Shown here piece after piece: positions 40,476-49,381 of a DNA stretch of 64,000 nucleotides. How positions within the stretch are numbered: the first letter of the stretch is position 1; each line of letters starts with the position of its first letter. The notes below the pieces were generated by a model. It saw only the letters and a program-made list of their open reading frames with translations. It was not told the origin of the DNA and made no database searches. The DNA is from Rheinheimera sp. UJ63 (GTDB taxonomy: Bacteria; Pseudomonadota; Gammaproteobacteria; Enterobacterales; Alteromonadaceae): NCBI RefSeq assembly GCF_021568285.1, contig NZ_JAKGTQ010000002.1, forward strand, positions 558,001-622,000, given 5' to 3'. Made by a program: the position numbers and the translations under genes.

Positions 40476-41603
40476 ATGGCAACAGGCAAACAACTGACCG
40501 GTGCCGGTCTGCGCGGCCAAGTAGCAGGAAAAACCGCTTTATCTACCGTGGGCAAAACCGGTTCGGGTTTAACCTATCGCGGTTACGATGTAAAAGATTT
40601 AGCCGCAAACTGTACCTTTGACGAAGTCGCGTACCTTATTTTAAAAGGCGAATTACCTACTCAAGCCGAGCTAAACGCTTATAAAACCAAACTAAAAGGC
40701 TTACGCGCCATGCCACAAGCACTGGTTGATGTGCTTGAGCGGATCCCGGCTTCAGCCCACCCAATGGATGTGATGCGCACAGGTTGCTCGATGCTGGGTA
40801 ACTTAGAAATGGAACATAATTTTGGGCAACAGCAGGATGTAACCGATCGGATGCTGGCGTTATTTCCAGGCATGGTGAACTATTGGTATAACTACAGCCA
40901 CCATGGCAAGCGGGTAGCCGTTGAAACCGACGCCGATTCAATCGCCGAGCAATTCTTGTGGACGTTACACGGTGAAAAACCGTCGGCATTGCATGTAAAA
41001 GTAATGGAAGCGTCGTTGATCCTGTATGCCGAGCATGAGTTTAATGCCTCTACCTTTACCGCACGGGTGTGTGCCTCAACCTTAAGTGATATGCACTCTT
41101 GTATTACCGGCGCAATTGGCTCTTTACGTGGCCCATTACACGGTGGTGCTAATGAAGCGGCAATGGAACTGATTGAAGGCATGATTGATGCCGATGATGC
41201 TGAAAGCAAACTATTAGGCATGCTGGAACGCAAAGAAAAGATCATGGGCTTTGGCCATGCGGTTTACTCAGAGTCAGATCCACGTAATGCCGTGATCAAA
41301 GCATGGTCAGAAAAGCTGGCCAATGCGAATGGCGATACCCGCTTATATGATGTATCTGAGCGTTGCGAAGCCGTCATGTGGCGTGAGAAGAAACTGTTTT
41401 GTAACGCCGACTTTTTCCATGCCTCAGCTTACAACTACATGGGTATTCCAACCAAGTTGTTTACCCCCATTTTTGTGTGCAGCCGCTTAACCGGTTGGGC
41501 CGCGCATGTGATGGAGCAGCGTGCTGATAACCGTATCATCCGGCCAAGTGCGGATTACGTAGGTGTTGAGCCGCGCACGGTAACGCCGATTGCTGAAAGA
41601 TAA
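40476..41603 (+). CDS. prpC: 2-methylcitrate synthase
   Basis: Condenses propionyl-CoA with oxaloacetate. It has citrate-synthase family motifs: SRVCASTLSDMHSCITGAIGSLRGPLHGGANE-like segment near residue 200-225, GFGHAVYSESDPRN and the C-terminal RPSADYVG. At 375 residues it is the short methylcitrate synthase type. It lies 40 bases after prpB with an AGGAG site. Confidence 0.95.
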   Translation: MATGKQLTGAGLRGQVAGKTALSTVGKTGSGLTYRGYDVKDLAANCTFDEVAYLILKGELPTQAELNAYKTKLKGLRAMPQALVDVLERIPASAHPMDVMRTGCSMLGNLEMEHNFGQQQDVTDRMLALFPGMVNYWYNYSHHGKRVAVETDADSIAEQFLWTLHGEKPSALHVKVMEASLILYAEHEFNASTFTARVCASTLSDMHSCITGAIGSLRGPLHGGANEAAMELIEGMIDADDAESKLLGMLERKEKIMGFGHAVYSESDPRNAVIKAWSEKLANANGDTRLYDVSERCEAVMWREKKLFCNADFFHASAYNYMGIPTKLFTPIFVCSRLTGWAAHVMEQRADNRIIRPSADYVGVEPRTVTPIAER

Positions 41604-41638
41604 TTCGTGTTAACGACAGGGCATTAAGCCATGACATC

Positions 41639-41735
41639 GAACCGGATGATGCACACCAAGGCGCCGTGAATACCTCCCTGTAGGCTTCACTTAGGCATCC
41701 ATGCCTTCGAGACTTGGTTTAGCATCATCCGGTTC
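41639..41735. repeat. Long inverted-repeat element between prpC and acnD
   Basis: The ends GAACCGGATGATGC and GCATCATCCGGTTC are perfect 14-bp inverted repeats, and the pairing extends inward through CACCAAG/CTTGG. Read on the minus strand, the interior has the hairpin GGCATGGATGCC followed by ACAGGGAGGTATTCACGGCG, the same module as at 32809-32860. The element is noncoding. Confidence 0.8.
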
Positions 41736-41790
41736 TCGTTTTGATGTAACTCGTTATCAATTTCCACTGTTAAGCAGATAGAGGCCGACC

Positions 41791-44376
41791 ATGAATAGCC
41801 AATACCGCAAAAAATTACCGGGTACCCAGCTTGATTACTTCGACACCGAAGCGGCTGTGAATGCCATTGAGCCGGGCGCCTATGCCAAACTGCCTTACAC
41901 CTCTCGGGTACATGCCGAGAACTTAGTACGTCGCTGCGATCCAGCGCTGCTAACCGAAGCCTTAAAGCAATTTATTTACCGTAAACGTGATCTCGACTTT
42001 CCTTGGTTTCCGGCACGCGTCGTGTGCCATGACATCTTAGGCCAAACCGCTTTAGTCGACTTAGCCGGCTTGCGGGATGCCATCGCTGAAAAGGGCGGTG
42101 ATCCGGCCAAAGTTAACCCAGTGGTACCCACGCAATTGATTGTTGACCACTCGTTAGCGGTAGAACATGCCGGTTTTGAAGCGGATGCGTTTGAGAAAAA
42201 CCGCGCCATTGAAGATCGCCGTAACGACGATCGCTTCCACTTTATTAACTGGACTAAAAAAGCTTTTAAAAACGTGGATGTGATCCCGCCGGGTAATGGC
42301 ATTATGCACCAGATAAACTTGGAGCGGATGTCGCCGGTTATCCATGCTAAAGATGGTGTGGCCTTTCCAGATACGCTGGTGGGTACCGACAGCCACACAC
42401 CTCATGTAGATGCGTTAGGGGTGATTGCGATTGGTGTGGGTGGCTTAGAAGCGGAAAGCGTGATGTTAGGCCGTGCTAGCTGGATGCGCTTACCCGATAT
42501 TATTGGGGTAGAGTTAACCGGAAAAGCCCAGCCAGGCATTATGGCTACTGACATTGTACTGGCACTGACCGAATTTTTACGTAAATCAAAAGTGGTATCA
42601 AGCTACTTAGAGTTTTACGGCGAAGGGGCTGACAGCCTGAGTTTAGGTGATCGGGCCACCATTTCGAATATGACGCCAGAATATGGCGCAACGGCGGCCA
42701 TGTTTGCCATTGATCAGCAAACCTTAGACTATTTAACGCTTACCGGCCGTGAGCCAGAGCAAGTTAAATTGGTTGAAACCTATGCCAAAACCGCTGGGCT
42801 GTGGGCTGAAAGCTTAAAAACAGCGGAATATGAGCGGGTATTAAAATTTGATTTATCTAGCGTAGGCCGCACTATGGCCGGGCCATCTAACCCGCATGCA
42901 CGCTTAGCCACCAGCGATTTAGCGGCGCGCGGCATTGCCGCAAGCTATGTGCAAGAAGAGGGCAAAATGCCCGATGGCGCAGTGATTATTGCGGCTATTA
43001 CCAGCTGTACCAACACCTCAAACCCACGCAACGTCATTGCTGCCGGTTTGTTAGCGCGTAATGCCAATAAAATGGGCTTAACGCGCAAGCCTTGGGTTAA
43101 ATCGTCATTGGCGCCCGGCTCAAAAGCGGTAAAACTGTATTTAGAAGAGGGGGGGTTACTGCCCGAGCTTGAGCAACTGGGTTTTGGCATTGTCGGTTTT
43201 GCGTGTACCACCTGTAATGGCATGAGTGGCGCATTGGATCCGGTTATTCAGCAAGAAGTGATTGAGCGTGATCTGTACGCTACGGCCGTATTGTCGGGTA
43301 ACCGCAACTTTGACGGTCGTATTCATCCGTATGCCAAACAAGCCTTTTTAGCCTCGCCAGCCTTAGTCGTGGCCTATGCGATTGCCGGGTCAATCCGTTT
43401 TGATATCGAAAAAGATGTGTTGGGCTACCATGATGGCAAAGCCATTACCTTAAAAGATATTTGGCCAAGTGATGAAGAAATTGATGCGGTAGTAAAAGCC
43501 AGCGTAAAACCTGAGCAATTTCGCAAAGTGTACGAACCCATGTTTGAAGTAAGCGTGGATTACGGTGAGCAAATTAGCCCACTGTATGACTGGCGGCCAC
43601 AAAGTACTTATATTCGCCGCCCACCTTATTGGGAAGGCGCCTTAGCCGGTGAGCGTAGCCTAACCGGTATGCGGTCGTTAGCCGTGCTGGGTGATAATAT
43701 TACCACCGATCACTTATCGCCTTCTAATGCCATTATGCTGGACAGCGCCGCAGGTGAATACCTGCATAAAATGGGCTTACCGGAAGAAGACTTTAACTCT
43801 TATGCCACGCACCGCGGCGATCACTTAACCGCCCAACGTGCCACCTTTGCAAATCCGAAGCTGATTAATGAAATGGCGGTGGTAGATGGCAAAGTAAAAC
43901 AAGGCTCGTTAACCCGCTTAGAGCCAGAAGGTAAAGTGACCCGCATGTGGGAAGCCATTGAAACCTATATGCAGCGTAAACAACCGCTGATTATTGTGGC
44001 GGGCGCTGATTATGGCCAAGGTTCGTCACGCGATTGGGCGGCCAAAGGCGTACGCCTAGCCGGGGTAGAAGCGATTGCGGCTGAAGGCTTTGAGCGTATT
44101 CACCGTACTAACTTAATTGGTATGGGGGTGTTACCGCTAGAGTTTGCTGCGGGCACCACCCGTAAAACGCTGCAGTTAGATGGCACCGAAACCTATGATG
44201 TGGTGGGGGCGCGTACGCCACGTGCAACCTTAACCTTAGTGATCCACCGCGCCAATGGTGAAACGGTTAACGTGCCGGTAACCTGCCGTTTAGATACGGC
44301 TGAAGAAGTGTCTATTTATGAAGCAGGCGGTGTATTGCAGCGCTTTGCGCAGGATTTCCTGCAAGGAGCGGTGTAA
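41791..44376 (+). CDS. acnD: Fe/S-dependent 2-methylcitrate dehydratase AcnD
   Basis: An aconitase-family enzyme that dehydrates 2-methylcitrate to 2-methylaconitate. It has 861 residues. The 4Fe-4S cysteines lie in AAITSCTNTSNPRN and FACTTCNG, and other family motifs are GTDSHTPHVDALG, SGNRNFDGRIHP and the C-terminal-domain AGADYGQGSSRDWAA. Together with prpF it replaces the PrpD pathway. Confidence 0.95.
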   Translation: MNSQYRKKLPGTQLDYFDTEAAVNAIEPGAYAKLPYTSRVHAENLVRRCDPALLTEALKQFIYRKRDLDFPWFPARVVCHDILGQTALVDLAGLRDAIAEKGGDPAKVNPVVPTQLIVDHSLAVEHAGFEADAFEKNRAIEDRRNDDRFHFINWTKKAFKNVDVIPPGNGIMHQINLERMSPVIHAKDGVAFPDTLVGTDSHTPHVDALGVIAIGVGGLEAESVMLGRASWMRLPDIIGVELTGKAQPGIMATDIVLALTEFLRKSKVVSSYLEFYGEGADSLSLGDRATISNMTPEYGATAAMFAIDQQTLDYLTLTGREPEQVKLVETYAKTAGLWAESLKTAEYERVLKFDLSSVGRTMAGPSNPHARLATSDLAARGIAASYVQEEGKMPDGAVIIAAITSCTNTSNPRNVIAAGLLARNANKMGLTRKPWVKSSLAPGSKAVKLYLEEGGLLPELEQLGFGIVGFACTTCNGMSGALDPVIQQEVIERDLYATAVLSGNRNFDGRIHPYAKQAFLASPALVVAYAIAGSIRFDIEKDVLGYHDGKAITLKDIWPSDEEIDAVVKASVKPEQFRKVYEPMFEVSVDYGEQISPLYDWRPQSTYIRRPPYWEGALAGERSLTGMRSLAVLGDNITTDHLSPSNAIMLDSAAGEYLHKMGLPEEDFNSYATHRGDHLTAQRATFANPKLINEMAVVDGKVKQGSLTRLEPEGKVTRMWEAIETYMQRKQPLIIVAGADYGQGSSRDWAAKGVRLAGVEAIAAEGFERIHRTNLIGMGVLPLEFAAGTTRKTLQLDGTETYDVVGARTPRATLTLVIHRANGETVNVPVTCRLDTAEEVSIYEAGGVLQRFAQDFLQGAV

Positions 44377-44399
44377 TGAGTTTTGAGTTCTAGCCAACC

Positions 44400-44582
44400 T
44401 TTAACTCCGGTCGCAACACCCCAAAAAGCTCGCCACAGCAATTACGATGGGCATTCCTGCCCATCGCCGAAGGCCAGCCTTAAAGGCTGTTCAAATTCGT
44501 TCCAGACGAATTTGTCACCTTGCTGTGGCGCTCGCTCAGACACTCTGTGTCGACTTTTGTGGGGATTCCGACCTACGTAATT
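44400..44582. repeat. Hairpin-rich intergenic repeat between acnD and prpF
   Basis: The element contains CGATGGGCA-TTCC-TGCCCATCG, AGCCTTAAAGGCT and CAAATTCGT-TCCAG-ACGAATTTG hairpins, enclosed by near-complementary flanks (GCTCGCCACAGCAA / TTGCTGTGGCGCTCGC). Read on the minus strand, the module GACAAATTCGTCTGGAACGA matches GACAAATTTGTCGGGAACAA at about 33159. A 65-codon frame here is not credible. Confidence 0.75.
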
Positions 44583-44644
44583 GAACTCAGATATTTCTCA
44601 CATTATTTAATGTGTTGAATTAAGACTCTTTTGAGGCAGAAATT

Positions 44645-45832
44645 ATGATAGCACCACAGATTAAGATCCCTGCTACCTATATGCGTGGCGGAACCTCTAA
44701 GGGCGTGTTCTTTAAACTGGACGACTTACCCGCTGCTGCGCAAGTGCCGGGTAAAGCGCGGGATAACCTGCTGCTTAGAGTGATTGGCAGCCCGGATCCT
44801 TACGGTAAGCATACCGATGGTATGGGCGGCGCGACGTCAAGCACCAGTAAAACGGTGATTTTAAGTAAAAGCAGTAAAACCGATCATGATGTGGATTACT
44901 TGTTTGGCCAAGTAGCCATTGATAAGCCCTTTATTGATTGGAGCGGTAACTGCGGTAATTTGACCGCAGCGGTTGGCTCTTTTGCGATCAGCAATGGCTT
45001 AGTGGATGCAGAGCGCATTCCGGCCAATGGCATTTGTACCGTGCGCATTTGGCAAGCTAATATCAAAAAAACCATTATTGCCCATGTGCCGATAACAGGC
45101 GGTGAAGTGCAAGAAACCGGCGATTTTGAATTAGACGGCGTTACCTTTGCGGCGGCGGAAGTACAAATTGAGTTTCTCGACCCCGCTGCTGATGCAGGCG
45201 AAGGTGGCGGTGCCATGTTTCCAACCGGTAACCTGGTAGACGAGTTAGCGGTGCCGGGTGTTGGCCAGTTTAAAGCCACATTAATTAACGCCGGTATTCC
45301 AACTATCTTTGTTAATGCCGCCGATATTGGTTACAGCGGTATGGAACTGCAAGAAGCGATTAACAGTGACCCTGCTGCGCTGGCGCGCTTTGAAACCATT
45401 CGTGCCTATGGCGCGATAAAAATGGGCTTAATTAGCGATGTGAGTGAAGCCGCCGCCAGAGCACATACGCCCAAAGTGGCGTTTGTGGCACCACCGCAGA
45501 GCTATGTTTCATCCAGTGGTAAGCAGGTAGACAGCAGTGATATTGATTTACTGGTGCGAGCGCTGTCGATGGGCAAGTTACACCATGCCATGATGGGCAC
45601 CGCTGCGGTTGCCATTGGCACAGCGGCGGCTATACCGGGTACGTTAGTAAACTTAGCTGCCGGCGGCGGTGATCGAGATGCAGTGCGTTTTGGTCACCCG
45701 TCAGGTACGCTGCGCGTAGGGGCTGCCGCAGAGCAAGTAGAGGGCGAGTGGACAGTAACCAAAGCCATTATGAGCCGCAGTGCGCGCGTTTTAATGGAAG
45801 GTTGGGTAAGAGTGCCAGGCGATTGCTTTTAG
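44645..45832 (+). CDS. prpF: 2-methylaconitate cis-trans isomerase PrpF
   Basis: Isomerises the AcnD product so that aconitase can hydrate it. It belongs to the diaminopimelate-epimerase-like fold, with the conserved N-terminus PATYMRGGTSKGVFF, then DGMGGATSSTSKT, WSGNCGNLTAA and the C-terminal FGHPSGTLRVGA. It has 395 residues. It ends the prp operon and is followed by a strong terminator. Confidence 0.95.
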   Translation: MIAPQIKIPATYMRGGTSKGVFFKLDDLPAAAQVPGKARDNLLLRVIGSPDPYGKHTDGMGGATSSTSKTVILSKSSKTDHDVDYLFGQVAIDKPFIDWSGNCGNLTAAVGSFAISNGLVDAERIPANGICTVRIWQANIKKTIIAHVPITGGEVQETGDFELDGVTFAAAEVQIEFLDPAADAGEGGGAMFPTGNLVDELAVPGVGQFKATLINAGIPTIFVNAADIGYSGMELQEAINSDPAALARFETIRAYGAIKMGLISDVSEAAARAHTPKVAFVAPPQSYVSSSGKQVDSSDIDLLVRALSMGKLHHAMMGTAAVAIGTAAAIPGTLVNLAAGGGDRDAVRFGHPSGTLRVGAAAEQVEGEWTVTKAIMSRSARVLMEGWVRVPGDCF

Positions 45833-45853
45833 TAGAGGCAATGGATACAAACC

Positions 45854-45884
45854 AAACAGGGCGCTTTAGGCGCTCTGTTTTTTT
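45854..45884 (+). terminator. Terminator of the prp operon
   Basis: AAACAGGGCGC and GCGCTCTGTTT pair around a short loop and end in a long T run. Confidence 0.88.
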
Positions 45885-46169
45885 CGTCAGGCTGGCGTGA
45901 AGCACACAGACAAAAACGAGTTCGACATTGTAGCGGTTAAAAAACTGTGCTCGCATAATTCGCCTGCTAGCGCCAATACTCACTACAGATTATGACCGCC
46001 GCTGTAAATAACATGATTCCTCTAATTTATTTTCACAGGTAAAACCGCTAGATCAAGAATAAGCGCTAAGCAGAACCTCAAACCATACAGCAATGAGGGC
46101 TTACACAACCGACATAAAATAGATTGATATAACAGAGTTTATTCAGATAATTGCAATCACACGGTTTAT
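45885..46169. other. Gap between the prp operon and the integron integrase
   Basis: About 285 bases with no credible ORF or repeat. It marks the left boundary of the integron. Confidence 0.6.
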
Positions 46170-47141
46170 TTAAAGCAGCTGAGATAACGGGCTCTGCACA
46201 GCATTTCCCCCTTGTTTTAAGACATGGGTATAAATTTGCGTTGTTTTTACATCGGTATGGCCCAGTTGCTCCTGCACAGTACGTATATCCATACCGGCTT
46301 GCAAAAGATGGGTTGCAAAGGAATGTCGCAATGTATGACAGCTAACATGCTTGTTGATAGCCGCTTTACGAGCTGCAATTTTCACCGCTTTTTGCAAACC
46401 CGACTCATCTATATGATGACGACGCAGTAATTTAGAATCAGGATCAATGCTGAGTTTGCCGGATGGAAATAAATACTGCCAGCCAAGCTCTTTTGGTGCA
46501 TTTGGGTACTTTCGTGCCAATGCAAATGGTAACCAAACACCCGCATAATCTCCAGTTGCCAGATCTTGATGATAGTAAGCTTCAACTATAGCAATTTGGC
46601 GTTTTAATGCCGGGACCAGTTCTGGAGCTAGAGTAACGCGCCGATGTTTACCGCCTTTACCGTGCCACACCATAATCGACAGATAGTCAAAATCAATAGC
46701 GGCAACCCGTAAACGCACCGCTTCCATTAAACGTAAGCCGCTGCCATATAACAATTGAGCTAGTAAGAGATAGCTCGGATCAATTTCTTTTAATAAGCGT
46801 TTAATTTCGTCTTTTGTTAATACAACAGGAAGCTTTCTTGGCTTACTGGATTGATTAAAGTTGAGATTAAGAGCGAGCGGGCGCTGAAAAATCTCTTTAT
46901 ACAAAAAGCTGAGGGCGTTCAACGCAAGTGCTTGTGTTTGAACTGCAACATGCCGTTCCACGGCAAGGTAACTTAAAAATTGTTCAACCTGCGCCTCACT
47001 TAAGTCTTTAGGGTGCTGCTTTTTATGAAATAAAATATAAAAGCGGATCCAGTATACATAGGTCTCCACTGTGCGCTTGGCATAGCGGCGTTTGTACATT
47101 TCTTCTGCGACAAAGTCTAAAAAAGGCGATTGCATAGTCAT
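46170..47141 (-). CDS. intI: Integron integrase IntI
   Basis: A 323-residue tyrosine recombinase. It has the phage-integrase SAM-like N-terminal domain and the catalytic Arg in YGSGLRLMEAVRLR, then HTLRHSFATHLL, LGHTDVKTTQIYTHV and nucleophile Tyr304. The IntI-specific insert is present (ALARKYPNAPKELGWQYLFPSG), which separates it from XerC/D and phage integrases. GGAGG lies six bases before the ATG. It is divergent from the cassette array, as in all integrons, and preceded by a LexA box, so expression should be SOS-induced. Confidence 0.97.
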   Translation of the reverse strand: MTMQSPFLDFVAEEMYKRRYAKRTVETYVYWIRFYILFHKKQHPKDLSEAQVEQFLSYLAVERHVAVQTQALALNALSFLYKEIFQRPLALNLNFNQSSKPRKLPVVLTKDEIKRLLKEIDPSYLLLAQLLYGSGLRLMEAVRLRVAAIDFDYLSIMVWHGKGGKHRRVTLAPELVPALKRQIAIVEAYYHQDLATGDYAGVWLPFALARKYPNAPKELGWQYLFPSGKLSIDPDSKLLRRHHIDESGLQKAVKIAARKAAINKHVSCHTLRHSFATHLLQAGMDIRTVQEQLGHTDVKTTQIYTHVLKQGGNAVQSPLSQLL

Positions 47142-47161
47142 CTTACACCTCCGGCTTAATA

Positions 47162-47177
47162 CTGTTTAAGTATACAG
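47162..47177. promoter_or_regulatory. LexA (SOS) box upstream of intI
   Basis: CTGT-TTAAGTAT-ACAG fits the CTGT-N8-ACAG LexA consensus and lies 21-36 bases upstream of the intI start codon. Known integron integrases in Vibrio and in class 1 integrons are LexA-controlled from the same position. Confidence 0.82.
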
Positions 47178-47204
47178 CTATTTTTGAAATGTCAAGTCGC
47201 TCTT

Positions 47205-47365
47205 GTTAGACGGATTGTTCCGTATTTGTTACATGCTTCTATAAATTTAATGTTGCAAAGTATTGTCTGCAGGGGTTTTTGTGGTTAATGTGTAAATCAT
47301 TAAATTTACATTTGCGGAGAAGTCCGTGTTTAAATACGGAAATTTCTGTCGAATAAGCGTTATAA
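47205..47365 (+). other. attI-like recombination region next to intI
   Basis: The region runs from GTTAGACGG to the first cassette junction GCGTTATAA (crossover GTT at 47359-47361). It contains ACGGATTGTTCCGT (47210-47223), TCCGT...ACGGA (47323-47340) and the near-palindrome ACGGAAATTTCTGT, short arms that could bind IntI. A possible cassette promoter is TTGTTC-N19-TATAAA at 47215-47245 (weak). A paralogous element occurs at 56215-56372. Confidence 0.75.
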
Positions 47366-47377
47366 GGCAAGGTGATT

Positions 47378-47698
47378 ATGTGGGAATCGTTCGATCCAAG
47401 TGATTGGGAAAGCTTGCCTCACTTGTCTGGTAGAGTTGCGACCGAAGACGATGTGAAAAATGGTGTTGCTGTTTTTTACATCCCTGAAGGAAGTTTTGCA
47501 CTGAATGCAATGTTGCCAACATGTGTTATTCAGATCGATGAAGATACTGGAGAGAGAACGCCTGCAGTTGTAATTCAGGCCGAACAAGCTGGGGACCAAG
47601 TCTATTTGGGGCTGCGTTATTTAACTGGCGGTAATGGAATTTGCGGTCTAGATGAAGTTGAGCAATTGGAGGAGCCTAATGAAGAGTTTGCCATATAA
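47378..47698 (+). CDS. Cassette 1 protein, unrecognised (106 residues)
   Basis: A soluble acidic protein starting MWESFDPSDWESLPHLSGRV. It contains IPEGSFALNAMLPTCVIQIDEDTG, which suggests a small beta-rich domain, but I do not recognise the family. The ATG at 47378 follows an AAGGCAAGG site. As the first cassette, immediately after attI, it should be the best expressed in the array. Confidence 0.7.
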   Translation: MWESFDPSDWESLPHLSGRVATEDDVKNGVAVFYIPEGSFALNAMLPTCVIQIDEDTGERTPAVVIQAEQAGDQVYLGLRYLTGGNGICGLDEVEQLEEPNEEFAI

Positions 47699-47770
47699 CA
47701 AGGCCAGCCAACATCGCTCCCTTCGGTCGCTGGACCTCGTTACACTCGGCCGCTGCTGGCGGCGTTAGCC
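47693..47770 (+). repeat. attC site of cassette 1
   Basis: It starts at ATATAAC, which overlaps the gene's stop, and ends at GTTAGCC. GGCCAGC/GCTGCTGGC-type arms are complementary. Confidence 0.85.
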
Positions 47771-48143
47771 GGCTGTCGAGAAGTTGTAGTTTCAAAATCA
47801 GTTTTACTTTTTGGCTCTGCTTGCGTTAAGTTGTATCTCACATGTTAATTTATTCCGTCAGGTTCGCCAGTTTGTTGGTCAGGTGCAATCTCTGATGGTG
47901 CGGTAGCGTTGTTCCTTTTGGCTCAGTCTCTCCGCTGGCTTTAAAGTTTTTAGGCACAAGCTATTTTCTGTATCGCACCTGGCTGGTTAGGTTTTTAATT
48001 TGCACAGGGTTGCTGCTGTTCGGCATCGCTTGGCGGCAGTGCCGCAAGGGTAGTGTGTTTGTCGCCGCTAACAAGGCGCACCATTCGCTCCCTGCGGTCG
48101 CTGGGACGCCAACCGCGTTGCGGTCGTCGCCCATGTGCTTTGC
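47764..48143 (+). mobile_element. ORF-less cassette 2 (long variant)
   Basis: A 380-bp cassette with no credible ORF, nearly identical to cassette 7 (50329-50710). It shares blocks such as CGCCAGTTTGT, GGTGCGGTAGCGTTGTTC and GTATCGCAC-TGGCTGGTT with cassettes 6 and 8-12. A short hairpin (GCGGC-AGT-GCCGC) lies close to the attC. Confidence 0.8.
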
Positions 48144-48150
48144 GTTAGGC
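48066..48150 (+). repeat. attC site of cassette 2
   Basis: It runs from CGCTAAC to GTTAGGC and is of the common type of about 87 bases with GCGCACCATTCGCTCCCTGC. Confidence 0.9.
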
Positions 48151-48156
48151 ATCTAA

Positions 48157-48633
48157 ATGAGCAACGAAGGATTAGTTAAGGTTCACGTATCTTTACCCAA
48201 TCACTGGATGATTGGTGGCGAGTCTATGTGGGCAGAGCCGCTAGGGAATAATATTTATCGGCTTGAAAATATTCCATTCTTTTCATACTCGTTAAATTTC
48301 AAGGATGAAGTAAAAGCTTTTGAGGACGAGAACGGCATTTTGGAAATTGAAAATGTCATAGCAAGAAGTGGTAACCGCACTCTCAGAATAATTTTTGACA
48401 AATCAATTGATAGAAATAAACAAGATTTTTATATCGAAAAAATTCGCGATTTGGATTGTTCATTGGAAAGATGGGATGAAACATACTTAACTGTCAATGT
48501 TCGTAAATCTGCTTGCTATTTAGATGTAATCGAACAGTTTGATATCTGGGATACGGAAGATATTTTTGCTTATGAAACATGTGACGAGCAAATTCCAGGA
48601 TCCTTCGATGCTGAGCCGGATGACGATGCCTAA
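48157..48633 (+). CDS. Cassette 3: DUF4265-like protein
   Basis: A 158-residue soluble protein. The segment VKVHVSLPNHWMIGGESMWAEPLGNNIYRLENIPFFSYSLNF fits the start of DUF4265 proteins, a family of unknown function common in integron cassettes and in toxin-neighbouring loci. The C-terminus is acidic. The ATG lies seven bases after the GTTAGGC junction, so the leader is very short. The function is unknown. Confidence 0.7.
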   Translation: MSNEGLVKVHVSLPNHWMIGGESMWAEPLGNNIYRLENIPFFSYSLNFKDEVKAFEDENGILEIENVIARSGNRTLRIIFDKSIDRNKQDFYIEKIRDLDCSLERWDETYLTVNVRKSACYLDVIEQFDIWDTEDIFAYETCDEQIPGSFDAEPDDDA

Positions 48634-48728
48634 CAAACTGTTTAAAGTGGACAAAATTACGTTGGCTTGGTTTCGCTCCGCTTCACATTTTAGCCAACAT
48701 AATTTTGCCCATTAACAGGGCGTTAGGC
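48628..48728 (+). repeat. attC site of cassette 3
   Basis: It runs from GCCTAAC, overlapping the end of the gene, to GTTAGGC. The internal arms TTGGCTTGG and TTAGCCAAC are complementary. Confidence 0.85.
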
Positions 48729-48740
48729 ATTTAGGAAAGT

Positions 48741-49277
48741 ATGGATACATCTCAACTTGAACTTGAAGCCGAAGATTTCATTGCAAGTCGTTTGAATCGG
48801 CGTGATTTGCTTATTGCCAAACCAAAATTTGATGTTTTAGGAACAGACTTATTAGCTTTCTCTCAAATGAATGATGGCGTTAAATTTTGTCGTATTCAAT
48901 GTAAAGGTCGCTCTCTATCAAAAAGTAAAAGATCAAATATTTCTATTCCTAGTAAATATGTGACAGATGGATTCATTGTATTTCTTTATATCGTCACACC
49001 ATCTCCTGAGCCGTTCTTATATATGTTCTTCCCTGCTGAAGTTAGACAATGGACTAAAAATAAGGGCGATGATTTTGTTTTGGCATTTTCATTAAATAAC
49101 TTTGAATCAAAATTAGCGTCTTATAAAGTTACAGATCTAAAGGTCAAAGCATTAAAGCTATTTATTGAAAACGCCAATGTGAGTGGAGAGTTCAGAAACT
49201 TAGTAGTTTCAGAAATTAATTTGTCTTGGCCTGCATTTACTGTTTCAGTTAATGCAACTCTTACAGATGGTGAGTAA
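48741..49277 (+). CDS. Cassette 4: possible PD-(D/E)XK nuclease-fold protein
   Basis: A 178-residue soluble protein. Residues 30-56 (FDVLGTD...KFCRIQCKG) have the spacing of a PD-(D/E)XK core: Asp31/Asp36, a hydrophobic strand, then Gln53-x-Lys55. This is the pattern of restriction-like and DUF4365-type proteins. The rest is a mixed alpha/beta tail. The function is not established; it could be a nuclease or a catalytically altered relative. Confidence 0.6.
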   Translation: MDTSQLELEAEDFIASRLNRRDLLIAKPKFDVLGTDLLAFSQMNDGVKFCRIQCKGRSLSKSKRSNISIPSKYVTDGFIVFLYIVTPSPEPFLYMFFPAEVRQWTKNKGDDFVLAFSLNNFESKLASYKVTDLKVKALKLFIENANVSGEFRNLVVSEINLSWPAFTVSVNATLTDGE

Positions 49278-49279
49278 AT

Positions 49280-49366
49280 GCCTAACAATACGCATCACTC
49301 GCGGCCTGCAGCCGCTGGGACGCCAACCCGCTGCGCGGCTCGTCGCCCGTGTGCTAAGCGTTATAA
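49280..49366 (+). repeat. attC site of cassette 4
   Basis: It runs from GCCTAAC to GTTATAA and is of the common type with GGGACGCCAACCCGCTGCGC. Confidence 0.9.
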
Positions 49367-49381
49367 AGTCTAGGTAATATT

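Noticed and set aside
44383-44580. 65-codon frame between acnD and prpF
   Set aside because: It is composed of hairpin-forming repeat sequence; its reverse complement matches the module at 33159.
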